This document shows positions 1 through 7,528 of a DNA stretch of 64,000 nt, piece by piece (position 1 is the first letter of the stretch; the number at the start of each line of letters is the position of its first letter). A program made the position numbers and the translations under genes. Source of the DNA: Hymenobacter edaphi (GTDB taxonomy: Bacteria; Bacteroidota; Bacteroidia; Cytophagales; Hymenobacteraceae); the NCBI RefSeq assembly GCF_003258365.1, contig NZ_QHKM01000004.1, forward strand, positions 186,001-250,000, read 5' to 3'. The notes under the pieces were generated by a model. The model saw only the letters and a program-made list of their open reading frames with translations. It was not told the DNA's origin and searched no databases.

Positions 1-321
1 GAGGAGTTCGGCCCGAACACCATCGTAGTGCAGGGCCTGCCCGCCGACGTGCCGCACCGCAGCAACGAAAAAGAGCTGCTGGAGGGCCTGCTGGAGCAGT
101 TTCGGGTGCCCGGTGGCCGTGCCCGCCTCGACCGCCGCGAGCAGCTGGCCCGCACCCTGGCCCGGCGCGTAGCCGCCGGCGTGCCCGCCCGCCTCAGCGA
201 ACTGGAAATGACGGCGCTGGTCGACCGCCTCTTCGCCTGCCAGACGCCCGGCTACACCCCCGACGGCCAGCGCACCCTGGTGATGCTGGAGCTGGATCAG
301 CTGCAGGCCTTCTTCCGCTGA
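1..321 (+). CDS. mutL: DNA mismatch repair protein MutL, C-terminal fragment
   Basis: The reading frame is open from the first base and ends at TGA, giving the last 106 residues of a protein whose 5' part lies outside the window. The segment FGPNTIVVQGLPADV and the closing DGQRTLVMLELDQL match the C-terminal dimerisation domain of MutL, which couples MutS mismatch recognition to strand nicking. Where endonuclease-type MutL proteins carry a CPHGRP-like metal-binding motif, this protein reads TPDGQR, so the cysteine is absent at that place. The next gene is 234 bases downstream, so no operon link is evident. The family call is fairly sure; nuclease activity cannot be judged from the fragment. 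Confidence 0.85.
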   Translation, partial: EEFGPNTIVVQGLPADVPHRSNEKELLEGLLEQFRVPGGRARLDRREQLARTLARRVAAGVPARLSELEMTALVDRLFACQTPGYTPDGQRTLVMLELDQLQAFFR

Positions 322-555
322 GCGGCAAAGTGCGCGACCGGGGCGCGGACACCGGCTGATTCGCGGGCGGCGTTTACCTTCGCTGCCGCGTACACGGTAG
401 CGTTTGCTGTGACGGGAAGCCTGGGCCTTGCCCACGGCGCCTGGGGCCGACTGTTTTCCTCGCAAGCCGTAACCAAGCCGCTGCAGACGTGACCGGCCGC
501 CTAACCTGCCCGGCTGATCCGGCGCAATCCACGAAATCCGCTTAACCCGAAATCT

Positions 556-1344
556 ATGTTCAATGTCACTCCGATGGTGCGCAACCTGCTGCTCATCAAC
601 GTGGCCCTGCTGCTGCTGGACGCAACGGGCGCGATGAGCAACGTGGCGCGGCTGTTGGCCCTCTACCCCTGGACGTCGCCGCTGTTTCTGCCCACCCAGC
701 ACCTGACGTACATGTTTATGCACGCCGGCATGGGCCACCTGCTCGGCAACATGTTTGGTCTGTTCTCCTTCGGGCCCATGCTGGAAATGCGCTGGGGGCC
801 GCAGCGGTTTTTGGCGTTCTGGCTGATCTGCGGCGTCGGGGCGGGCGTGCTTTACTCCGGCATCCGGCAGTACGAGCTGACCCAGATGCGCGCCGACCGC
901 AACGCCTTCGTGGAGCGGCCGACGGCGGTGGGCTACAGCGACTTTTTCCGCGACTACTACCCCCAGGCCAACGGCTACGAGCTGGTGGCCAATGCCTTGC
1001 GCCAGGACCCTGGCAACACCCAGCTGGTGCAAGGGGCCGTGCGGACCGTCGATGAAATCTACGACGGCTCCAACAACGTGCCCATGGTCGGGGCCTCGGG
1101 CGCGCTGTTCGGGATTCTATTGGCTTTTGCCTATCTTTTCCCCAATACCGAGCTGATGCTGCTCTTTTTCCCGTTCCCCATCAAAGCCAAGTACTTCGTC
1201 GCCCTCTACGGGCTGTACGAGCTATACGGCGGCATCCAGCGCGCCCCCGGCGACACGGTGGCCCACTTTGCCCACCTCGGCGGAATGTTGTTCGGGTTCC
1301 TGCTGTTGAAATTCTGGGAGCGAAACAGCTCGCGCTTCTACTAA
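556..1344 (+). CDS. Rhomboid family intramembrane serine protease (first of a tandem pair)
   Basis: The 262-residue protein has several hydrophobic segments and the rhomboid active-site parts: HAGMGHLLGNM near residues 56-66, the nucleophile Ser181 in GASGALFG, and His240 in AHFAHLGG. Rhomboids cleave transmembrane substrates within the inner membrane. A polar insert of about 70 residues (roughly 104-175) between the early helices and the serine helix is unusual and probably faces the periplasm. The ATG start directly precedes a hydrophobic helix. The next rhomboid gene begins 14 bases after the stop, so the two are very likely co-transcribed. Substrate is unknown. Confidence 0.9.
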   Translation: MFNVTPMVRNLLLINVALLLLDATGAMSNVARLLALYPWTSPLFLPTQHLTYMFMHAGMGHLLGNMFGLFSFGPMLEMRWGPQRFLAFWLICGVGAGVLYSGIRQYELTQMRADRNAFVERPTAVGYSDFFRDYYPQANGYELVANALRQDPGNTQLVQGAVRTVDEIYDGSNNVPMVGASGALFGILLAFAYLFPNTELMLLFFPFPIKAKYFVALYGLYELYGGIQRAPGDTVAHFAHLGGMLFGFLLLKFWERNSSRFY

Positions 1345-1358
1345 GTCCACCCGCCCCC

Positions 1359-2249
1359 ATGAGCATTTTCGCCGATATCCAGGCCACCTTCAGCCGCCGC
1401 GACAACGCCCTGAACCAGCTGCTGGTCATCAACGTGCTGGTGTTTGTGGTGCTGCTGGTGGTGGAAGCCATCCTGACGTTCACCGGCGCCGGCGTCGCCT
1501 ACGAGGTGCTGATGCGGCAGCTGGCCCTGCCCTCGGATCTGCCCGGTCTGCTGCGCCACCCCTGGACGCTGCTGACTTACGCCTTCACCCACCAGCAATT
1601 CCTGCACATTCTCTTCAACATGCTGAACCTGTACTGGTTCGGCATGCTGGTGCGCGAGTACCTCGGCGACCGGCGCCTGGTGAGCATCTACATCCTCGGG
1701 GCCCTGGCCGGAGCCCTGCTGTTCGTGCTCAGCTACAACCTGCTGCCCCGCCTGCAGGTGCACCTGGGCATCCCGATGGTGGGCGCCTCGGCGGCCGTCA
1801 CGGCGGCCATCGTCGCGGCGGCCACGCTGCTGCCCGATTATACCTTCAGCCTGTTCCTGATCGGGCCGGTGCGCATCAAGTACATAGCGGCGGCCGTGGT
1901 GCTGATTTCCATTGCCGGCATCAACGGTGCCAACCCCGGCGGGCAGATTGCCCACTTGGGCGGCGCCCTGCTCGGCTTCGTTTACATCCGCCAGTTGCAG
2001 CGCGGCCGCGACCTGGGCCGCCCCGTGGTGGCCGCGGGCGAATGGATCAGCGCCCTGCTGCACGGGCGGCCGCGGCTGCGCGTGTCGCACCGCAGCCCGC
2101 AGGCGGCGCCAGCCGGCAGCAAGCGGGGCCCGCTGGCCCAGCCCGCTCAGGAGGAAATCGACCGGATTCTGGAGAAGATTTCGCGCTCCGGCTACGAAAG
2201 CCTCTCGAAGGAGGAAAAGCAGAAGCTCTTCAAGGCTAGCCAGCAGTAA
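1359..2249 (+). CDS. Rhomboid family intramembrane serine protease (second of the pair)
   Basis: The 296-residue protein carries the rhomboid core with FTHQQFLHILFNM around residues 76-88, Ser144 in GASAAV and His199 in QIAHLGG. The cytoplasmic tail from about residue 255 (EEIDRILEKISRSGYESLS) resembles the short helical tail (DUF6576-like) found on many Bacteroidetes rhomboids. It lacks the large insert of its upstream neighbour and shares only the motif regions with it, so the two probably cut different substrates. It is followed by a bidirectional terminator shared with the convergent AlkD-like gene. Confidence 0.9.
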   Translation: MSIFADIQATFSRRDNALNQLLVINVLVFVVLLVVEAILTFTGAGVAYEVLMRQLALPSDLPGLLRHPWTLLTYAFTHQQFLHILFNMLNLYWFGMLVREYLGDRRLVSIYILGALAGALLFVLSYNLLPRLQVHLGIPMVGASAAVTAAIVAAATLLPDYTFSLFLIGPVRIKYIAAAVVLISIAGINGANPGGQIAHLGGALLGFVYIRQLQRGRDLGRPVVAAGEWISALLHGRPRLRVSHRSPQAAPAGSKRGPLAQPAQEEIDRILEKISRSGYESLSKEEKQKLFKASQQ

Positions 2250-2271
2250 GCAGGCGCAGGTTTTAGTTGAA

Positions 2272-2304
2272 AACGCCCCGCCGGCCTTGCGCCAGCGGGG
2301 CGTT
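2272..2304. terminator. Bidirectional hairpin terminator between convergent genes
   Basis: A 10-bp stem AACGCCCCGC / GCGGGGCGTT with a 13-base loop lies 22 bases after the rhomboid stop and just before the stop of the convergent AlkD-like gene. A T-run follows on the minus strand. Confidence 0.75.
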
Positions 2305-2306
2305 GT

Positions 2307-3011
2307 TCATTTCTGCAGGTAGGCCTGGCGCTGAGCCGGGGCAAACTTCTCGATGGCGTAGCGCAGCATGGTGCGCGGCATGTGCCGGGCGTGGTCGGCC
2401 AGAAACTCCTCCAGCGCCTCCTCGTTGCGCTTGCCCACTTCGCGCAGCATCCAGCCCACGGCCTTATGAATCAAATCGTGGCGGTGGGGGAGGAGCTGCT
2501 CGGCCAGGGTGAAGGTATCGGCAAACTGGCCCTTGCGGATGAAGGCCAGCGTGCTCACGATGCTCATGCGCTGGCTCCAGAGGTGGTCTTCGGCGGCCAG
2601 CTCGTAGAGCGGGCTTCGGTCGCGCTTCAGCAAATAGCCGCCCACGATGGCCGGGCAGGTCACGTCCACCAGGTCCCAGTTGTTGACGTAGCGGCGGTTG
2701 GCGAGGTAGCGCTCATAGATTTCCTGCTGCCCGGCCGGGCCGGCCTTGGCAAACTGCAGCGTCCAGATGATGAGGCCGATGGAGCGGCAGTCGTGCCAGG
2801 GACTGCGCACCAGCTGCGCTTCCACCTCGTCGATGGAGAGCTGCCGGAATTCCCGGGCCAATTCCCGCTGCCGGGGCATGGGCAGGCCGAGGAACTGGTC
2901 CCCCTCGCCGTACTGGCCGGGGCCGGTTTTGAAGAAGCGGGCCACCAGTACGGCCCGCTCGGGGTCGGCCAGGGCGTGGATGCGGGCCAGCAGGTCGGCA
3001 GCAGCGGGCAT
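2307..3011 (-). CDS. DNA alkylation repair protein, AlkD-like HEAT-repeat family
   Basis: The 234-residue protein is built of helical repeats and contains the family features YGEGDQFLGL near the N-terminus, SPWHDCRSIGL in the middle and HDLIHKAVGWMLREVGKR near the C-terminus. AlkD-type glycosylases remove bulky or cationic alkylated bases without base flipping. The ATG at 3011 was preferred over upstream alternatives because it gives the conserved N-terminus and lies 2 bases after the stop of the macro-domain gene. The tight spacing indicates one transcript and suggests linked functions in nucleic-acid damage or ADP-ribose metabolism. Confidence 0.88.
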   Translation of the reverse strand: MPAAADLLARIHALADPERAVLVARFFKTGPGQYGEGDQFLGLPMPRQRELAREFRQLSIDEVEAQLVRSPWHDCRSIGLIIWTLQFAKAGPAGQQEIYERYLANRRYVNNWDLVDVTCPAIVGGYLLKRDRSPLYELAAEDHLWSQRMSIVSTLAFIRKGQFADTFTLAEQLLPHRHDLIHKAVGWMLREVGKRNEEALEEFLADHARHMPRTMLRYAIEKFAPAQRQAYLQK

Positions 3012-3013
3012 GG

Positions 3014-3646
3014 CTAGGGAATGTCGTAGGTAATGTGCTGCGGGTCGTGGGTGTAGAAGTAGGCGTAGTTGGAGCGCAGCTCTTCCCAGCCCTGCTTGGT
3101 GGCGTGCTGCTCCCGCGTCACGTCTTCCCAGGCCAGGCGCATCTGCCGGGCGCACACCAGCGGGGCCACCTGCCCCACGCCGGTACCCAGGCCCGGAATG
3201 GCTACCGTTTGCACCTTATCAGCCACCAGCTCCCCGGTGCGCAGGCGGCCGTGGCGCAGCAGCAGCAGGATGGCTTTGGTGGCCAGGTACACGTTCGGTC
3301 CGCGCGTGATGGTCATGGGCGTGCGCATGGTGGGGGCCGAAATCAGGTAGGGAAACAAGGCGCTGCCGGTTTCGATGATTTCGGCCTGGCCCACCAGCAG
3401 CTCCCCGTAGTATTTCTCGCGGATGACGCGCTGCAGGTCTTTTTCGAGGTGCCAGCCCAGGTGCTTGGAAATGGCGAAGTCGATGCCGCCGTTCATGAAG
3501 CCGAAGCTGTTGGCGGGGCTGACCAGGGCGTCGGCCGGGTGCTCGAAGATGGAGGCGTGGCGAACAGTGACCTGCGGCACATCGGCAAACACGCGTTGCC
3601 AGGCGGCCACCACCTCGGGGTTGGTGTCGATTAAGGTTAAGTGCAT
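3014..3646 (-). CDS. Macro domain protein (ADP-ribose binding or hydrolysing)
   Basis: The 210-residue protein shows macro-domain signatures: an N-terminal beta strand, VSPANSFGFMNGGID (about residues 42-56), and the glycine-rich VAIPGLGTGVGQV near residue 150. Macro domains bind ADP-ribose and many remove it from proteins, DNA or ADP-ribose-1''-phosphate. The protein is nearly all domain, without a transmembrane segment. The upstream sequence has TACCTTGC, a near match to the Bacteroidetes -7 element. The gene leads an operon with the AlkD-like gene. Which ADP-ribosylated substrate it acts on cannot be told from sequence. Confidence 0.88.
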   Translation of the reverse strand: MHLTLIDTNPEVVAAWQRVFADVPQVTVRHASIFEHPADALVSPANSFGFMNGGIDFAISKHLGWHLEKDLQRVIREKYYGELLVGQAEIIETGSALFPYLISAPTMRTPMTITRGPNVYLATKAILLLLRHGRLRTGELVADKVQTVAIPGLGTGVGQVAPLVCARQMRLAWEDVTREQHATKQGWEELRSNYAYFYTHDPQHITYDIP

Positions 3647-3698
3647 GAAATGGGTTTCGGCGGCAAGGTACTGGCTTTCAGCTTACGCCAAAAACAAA

Positions 3699-3731
3699 CC
3701 GGGCCGCCCCGCACGATGCGGAGCGGCCCGG
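3699..3731 (-). terminator. Rho-independent terminator of mdh
   Basis: A GC-rich 15-bp stem (CCGGGCCGCCCCGCA / TGCGGAGCGGCCCGG with one mismatch) is followed on the minus strand by GTTTGTTTTTGG, 22 bases past the mdh stop. Confidence 0.75.
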
Positions 3732-3753
3732 CGAAGGCAGTTGCTAACGCGAA

Positions 3754-4698
3754 TTAAGCGTTGGCGGGCTGGCCCATCTTGTCCAGCGCGTCCATCACCT
3801 CTTTCACGTGGCCGCGCGAGGTTTCCAGCAGGGCCTTCTCCTCGTCATTCAGCTGCAGCTCGATGATGCGCTCAATGCCGTTTTTGCCCAGGATAACCGG
3901 GGCGCCCAGGTACACGCCGTCGATGCCGTACTCGCCTTTCAGCTCCACGCACACCGGGAACACGCGGCGCTGGTCGCGCACGATGGCTTCCACCATCTGG
4001 GCCGCGGCGGCGCCGGGGGCGTACCAGGCCGAGGTGCCCATCAGCTTCACCAGCTCGCCGCCGCCCACGGCGGTGCGCTGCACGATGGCGTCCAGCTCAG
4101 CCTTGCCAATCAGCTCGGTGACGGGGATGCCGCCCACGGTGGTGTAGCGGGGCAGCGGCACCATGGTGTCGCCGTGGCCGCCCATCAGCACGGCCTGGAT
4201 GTCCTTGGGGCTCACGTTCAGGGCCTCGGCCAGGAAGGCGCGGTAGCGGGCCGTGTCGAGGATGCCGGCCATGCCGAACACCTTGGTGCGGTCCAGGCCC
4301 GAAGTGAGGTGCGCCTGGTAGGTCATCACGTCGAGCGGGTTCGACACGACGATGATGATGGCGTTGGGCGAGTGTTTCACCACGTTCTCGGTCACCGATT
4401 TCACGATGCCGGCGTTGGTGGCGATAAGGTCGTCGCGGCTCATGCCGGGCTTGCGGGGCAGGCCCGAGGTGATAACCACCACGTCGGAGCCGGCGGTGCG
4501 GGAGTAGTCGTTGGTGACGCCCACCGTGCGCGTGTCGTAGCCGATGATGGGAGCCTTCTGCCAGATGTCGAGGGCTTTGCCTTCGGCAATGCCTTCCTTG
4601 ATGTCAACCAGGACTACTTCGTTGGCAATTTCGCGGGTGGCGAGTACGTCGGCGCAAGTGGCGCCCACGTTACCGGCCCCTACTACGGTTACTTTCAT
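3754..4698 (-). CDS. mdh: Malate dehydrogenase, LDH-like type
   Basis: The 314-residue enzyme interconverts malate and oxaloacetate with NAD in the TCA cycle. Visible are the Rossmann motif GAGNVG (7-12), Asp32 for NAD preference, the loop PRKPGMSRDDL with Arg82 and Arg88 that read malate/oxaloacetate rather than lactate, ILDTARYR with Asp148, and catalytic His175 in GGHGDTMV. Start was set at MKVTVVGAGN because the upstream extension has no conserved sequence. It is monocistronic with its own terminator. The intergenic stretch behind its promoter contains a 21-bp repeat array. Confidence 0.97.
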   Translation of the reverse strand: MKVTVVGAGNVGATCADVLATREIANEVVLVDIKEGIAEGKALDIWQKAPIIGYDTRTVGVTNDYSRTAGSDVVVITSGLPRKPGMSRDDLIATNAGIVKSVTENVVKHSPNAIIIVVSNPLDVMTYQAHLTSGLDRTKVFGMAGILDTARYRAFLAEALNVSPKDIQAVLMGGHGDTMVPLPRYTTVGGIPVTELIGKAELDAIVQRTAVGGGELVKLMGTSAWYAPGAAAAQMVEAIVRDQRRVFPVCVELKGEYGIDGVYLGAPVILGKNGIERIIELQLNDEEKALLETSRGHVKEVMDALDKMGQPANA

Positions 4699-4837
4699 GG
4701 GGTGGTCGTTGGGAATTAGTGATGGGGTTCTGGCCTGCAAGGTAAGCACCAGGGGTTAGAGGGTGGTGCTTAACGGGGAGTTTTTACCGCCGGGGCGCGG
4801 CTGGGCACTGGGAAAGCCGATTCGGGAGCCGCCCCGT

Positions 4838-5110
4838 GACAACGGGCGGTTCGGGTGACAAGGCTCGGTTCGCGTGACAACGGCCGGATGGCCCCGACAA
4901 CGGAGCGGGCATGGCGCCCAACGCCGACGATACGCCCCGCAAGGTGCCGCGCACGACTGACAACGCGGTCCGCAGGCCTCACAACGGCACCGGCACGGCG
5001 CGCAAGGCCCAGGTTGCCCGTCGCAACGCGGCAGGTGCGGCGCCCAACGCGGCGGCCATGCCTTGCAATGCGGCGCGCAGGGCCGACAACCCGCGGGCCG
5101 GGCGCGGCCA
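4838..5110. repeat. Degenerate 21-bp tandem repeat array, about 13 copies
   Basis: The core CAACG (with variants CAAGG, CAATG, CAACC) recurs at 4840, 4859, 4878, 4898, 4919, 4940, 4961, 4982, 5003, 5024, 5045, 5066 and 5087. The first steps are 19-21 bases and the last eight are exactly 21. Between cores the sequence is GC-rich and variable. The array fills most of the gap between the mdh promoter side and the end of the next minus-strand lipoprotein gene. Both strands give open frames here, but they are simple Arg/Ala heptads with no ribosome site and are not taken as genes. Function is unknown. Confidence 0.85.
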
Positions 5111-5124
5111 CGTGGTCGGAGGCG

Positions 5125-5601
5125 CTAGCGCTTCGGCAGCTGCAGCGTGCCGATGTTCACGCCGCGGGGGCCGTTGAACACGTCCCGGCCGTTGAAGAAG
5201 ATGCGGATGCCGTCCAGGTCGGGGTTGTGGCAATCGTCTTCGAACAGCCGGTAGCGGAACGTAATCGTGTCCTGGTCGGCGCGGCTGAGGTACAGCAGAT
5301 AGGTGTCCTCCAGGTCGGCGCCGTACACCGGCGGCGCGGCGCGGCGGATAACCGGAAGCTCGAGGCTGAACGGCTGCGCCACGCGGCCGGCCGGGCCGAG
5401 GTAGTACAGCCGGAGGGTATCGGGGTGGAAGCGGGGCGGCGTCAGCGCAATGGGGGCGCCGCCGGCATTCACCAGCTCGAAGGAGGCAATGCGGCCGCTG
5501 CCGTTGTCGCCCTCGCACTTATCGAACATGCCCGACCAGCCGCAGCCGGTTAGCAGCAGGCCGCCCAGCAAGCCGCCTACTGGGCGCGTGTATTTCAGCA
5601 T
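5125..5601 (-). CDS. Hypothetical lipoprotein
   Basis: The 158-residue product begins with a lipoprotein signal peptide ending in LLTGC, so it is predicted to be lipidated and exported. Behind the signal lies a beta-rich domain with two further cysteines (KCEG and DDCHNP) and a closing segment GVNIGTLQLPKR. No known family was recognised. The ATG at 5601 was chosen because it starts the signal peptide; the longer frame upstream lacks one. It is transcribed alone, upstream of the 21-bp repeat array. Confidence 0.7.
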   Translation of the reverse strand: MLKYTRPVGGLLGGLLLTGCGWSGMFDKCEGDNGSGRIASFELVNAGGAPIALTPPRFHPDTLRLYYLGPAGRVAQPFSLELPVIRRAAPPVYGADLEDTYLLYLSRADQDTITFRYRLFEDDCHNPDLDGIRIFFNGRDVFNGPRGVNIGTLQLPKR

Positions 5602-5758
5602 AGCATCGAGGTAAATTAAGGCGTTACGTGTAGAAGTGGCTCGGGCAGTTGGGGGGCTGGGCTGCGTCTGCAAAGCCGGTTGAAACTCGTGGAAAGGCCG
5701 GTTTCGGCCAGCTCAGCAGGGCCGTTCTGGCGTTTTCCGACCAACTGCGACTGGGCGT

Positions 5759-5852
5759 CTTTCATCCTGAACAAAGCAAAGGACCCTCTCCCCGTTGAAC
5801 GTTGGTGTCGTTCAGGCGTGAGAAGGTCCTTCGCGCTGCTCAGGATGACCGT
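5759..5852. repeat. Dispersed palindrome, TCATCCTGAGC / AAGGACC type (element A)
   Basis: Left arm 5761-5790 and right arm 5819-5850 are imperfect inverted copies that start with TCATCCTGA and pass through AAGGACC. The loop (CCCCGTTGAACGTTGG and following) contains GTTGAACGT, which also occurs beside elements B and C. It lies just past the 3' end of tilS in non-coding DNA and could fold into a long hairpin in RNA or single-stranded DNA. Confidence 0.8.
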
Positions 5853-5866
5853 TAGGAAGAGCCGGT

Positions 5867-7216
5867 CTAGCCCGCTTTGGTTGCCAGCTGCCGCCGGATC
5901 AGCAGCACCCGCTGGGTTTCCTCGGTTACTTTGAACCGGTCGTCGGGGCGCATGCCCACCACCCACACCACCTTGCCGTCGGCGGCGGTGAGCAGCAGCA
6001 CCTGGTCCTTGAGGTTCAGCGGCACTTTCTGGTCGATGAGGAAGTCGCTGATTTTCTTTTTGCCCTTCAGGCCGATGGGCATAAACCAGTCGCCCTCGCG
6101 CCAGCGCCGCAGCGTGAGCGGGAACTTGAGCTTGTCGAGGTCCAGCGCCGCCACATCTTTGGCTTTGGGCACCTGGAAGCCCTCGGCGGCGTGCTCCTTG
6201 GCCGTCAGGCGCAGCCCGTCCACGGTCAGCTCCGCCTGTCCCTCCGGCCACTGGTAAGTGCCGAAGCCGCTCAGGTTCTTGGCGGTGATGACCAGCTGGT
6301 CGCGGTCCTTCACCAGCCGGTGCGTGGGCGAGTCGAACTGCTTGCCCGACACGGCCCGGAACGACTCGACGATGTCCTTGGTGACGGGCCACGAGAAGTG
6401 GAAGGGGCGCAGCAGCTCGTGCAGCATCACGGCCGTGGCGGGCGTGGCCTGCAGCACGGCGATGTTGAGGTAGGTGGCGTCGGCCTCGTCGCGGCGGGCC
6501 TGGTGGGCGGTCTGGTCCACCAAATGCTGCACCAGCAGCTCGGCGCCGCGCACCCGCTCGGCGGTGTGCTGCAGGGTCTGGTCGAGGGCCGGGTTCAGCT
6601 CGCGCAGCACCGGCAGCACGTCGTGGCGCAGGCGGTTGCGCTGGTAGAGGGTGCTGTCGTTCGAGGAGTCTTCGCGCCAGACGAGGTGCTTTTCCACCAC
6701 GTAGTCGTACAAATCGTCCTTGGCCGCGCCCAGCAGCGGGCGCACCACCCGGCCCTGGCGCACCGGAATGCCGTGCAGGCCCGAGAGGCCGGTGCCGTGG
6801 GTGAGGTTGAGCAGCATGGTTTCGGCCGCGTCGCGCTGGTGGTGGGCGGTGGCAATGTAGGCCAAGCCCTGGGTGCGGCGTACCTGCTCAAACCACTGGT
6901 AGCGCAGCACCCGGGCCGCCATCTGCGTCGACAGCCCTTCCTGCTCGGCAAAGCCCTTGGTGTCGAAAAACTCGGCGAAGTAGGGCACCGCGTACTTCTT
7001 GGCCAGCTTGCGCACGAACTCCTCGTCGGCGTCCGACTCCTCGCCGCGCAGCCCGAAGTGGCAGTGCGCCACCGCTGCCGACACGCCCAGCTGGTGCAGC
7101 ACGTCGAGCAGCACCACCGAATCGAGCCCGCCGCTGACGGCGACGAGCACCGGGTCGGTGGCGGGGTCGAAGAGTTGATGATCGAGGATAAAGCGGCGGA
7201 CGAGGTCGGGGAGCAT
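5867..7216 (-). CDS. tilS: tRNA(Ile)-lysidine synthase TilS
   Basis: The 449-residue enzyme modifies C34 of the CAU-anticodon tRNA-Ile to lysidine using ATP and lysine, which lets the tRNA read AUA. The PP-loop motif SGGLDS is at residues 28-33, followed by the family features THGTGLSGLHGIP and the EDSSN motif. The C-terminal TilS substrate-binding domain closes the protein. The ATG at 7216 gives the usual N-terminus and sits 26 bases after a perfect TACCTTTG promoter element. Length is normal for the family. Confidence 0.95.
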   Translation of the reverse strand: MLPDLVRRFILDHQLFDPATDPVLVAVSGGLDSVVLLDVLHQLGVSAAVAHCHFGLRGEESDADEEFVRKLAKKYAVPYFAEFFDTKGFAEQEGLSTQMAARVLRYQWFEQVRRTQGLAYIATAHHQRDAAETMLLNLTHGTGLSGLHGIPVRQGRVVRPLLGAAKDDLYDYVVEKHLVWREDSSNDSTLYQRNRLRHDVLPVLRELNPALDQTLQHTAERVRGAELLVQHLVDQTAHQARRDEADATYLNIAVLQATPATAVMLHELLRPFHFSWPVTKDIVESFRAVSGKQFDSPTHRLVKDRDQLVITAKNLSGFGTYQWPEGQAELTVDGLRLTAKEHAAEGFQVPKAKDVAALDLDKLKFPLTLRRWREGDWFMPIGLKGKKKISDFLIDQKVPLNLKDQVLLLTAADGKVVWVVGMRPDDRFKVTEETQRVLLIRRQLATKAG

Positions 7217-7528
7217 AGCGGGGAGGCGCAAAAAGATTGCGCAAAGGTAGGCGGAGCTGGCGCCGGTTTGGCGCCGCCCGGCGCGTAACCGGTGCCGATA
7301 ATAAAGCGGGTTTTCAACTTGCGGGTCGGAACTGCGCCGTTCGGGCGCTGCACGCCGGCTGATGTTGGGCACCGGTTAGGCCGCTGCGCGACTACAGCGG
7401 CGCCAGTCCTGCCCCGCGGCTTTCCCGTCGGAAACCTCGCGGCCCAAACCTGCAGCCGCCGTAGGCAGTATTACAAGCCGAGCAGCGACGTTTGCTGCGG
7501 TTGAGGGCCTTTTAACGCAGTGGGGGCG
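7217..7528. other. Intergenic region between divergent tilS and GDPD genes
   Basis: This 312-base gap holds the tilS -7 element close to the tilS start. No gene-like frame, long repeat or terminator was seen in the rest. A promoter for the rightward GDPD gene is expected here, but no clear TAnnTTTG match was found near its start. Confidence 0.5.
7242..7249 (-). promoter_or_regulatory. Bacteroidetes-type -7 element of tilS
   Basis: The minus strand reads TACCTTTG, a full match to the TAnnTTTG consensus, 26 bases upstream of the tilS ATG. Confidence 0.65.

Noticed and set aside
4838-5110. CRISPR array
   Set aside because: The unit is 21 bases with only about 5 conserved positions and no repeat-spacer structure; no cas genes are near.
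4770-5111. Open frames through the 21-bp repeat array
   Set aside because: They only reflect the 21-base (7-codon) period; composition is simple Arg/Ala/Gly and no ribosome-binding site is evident.
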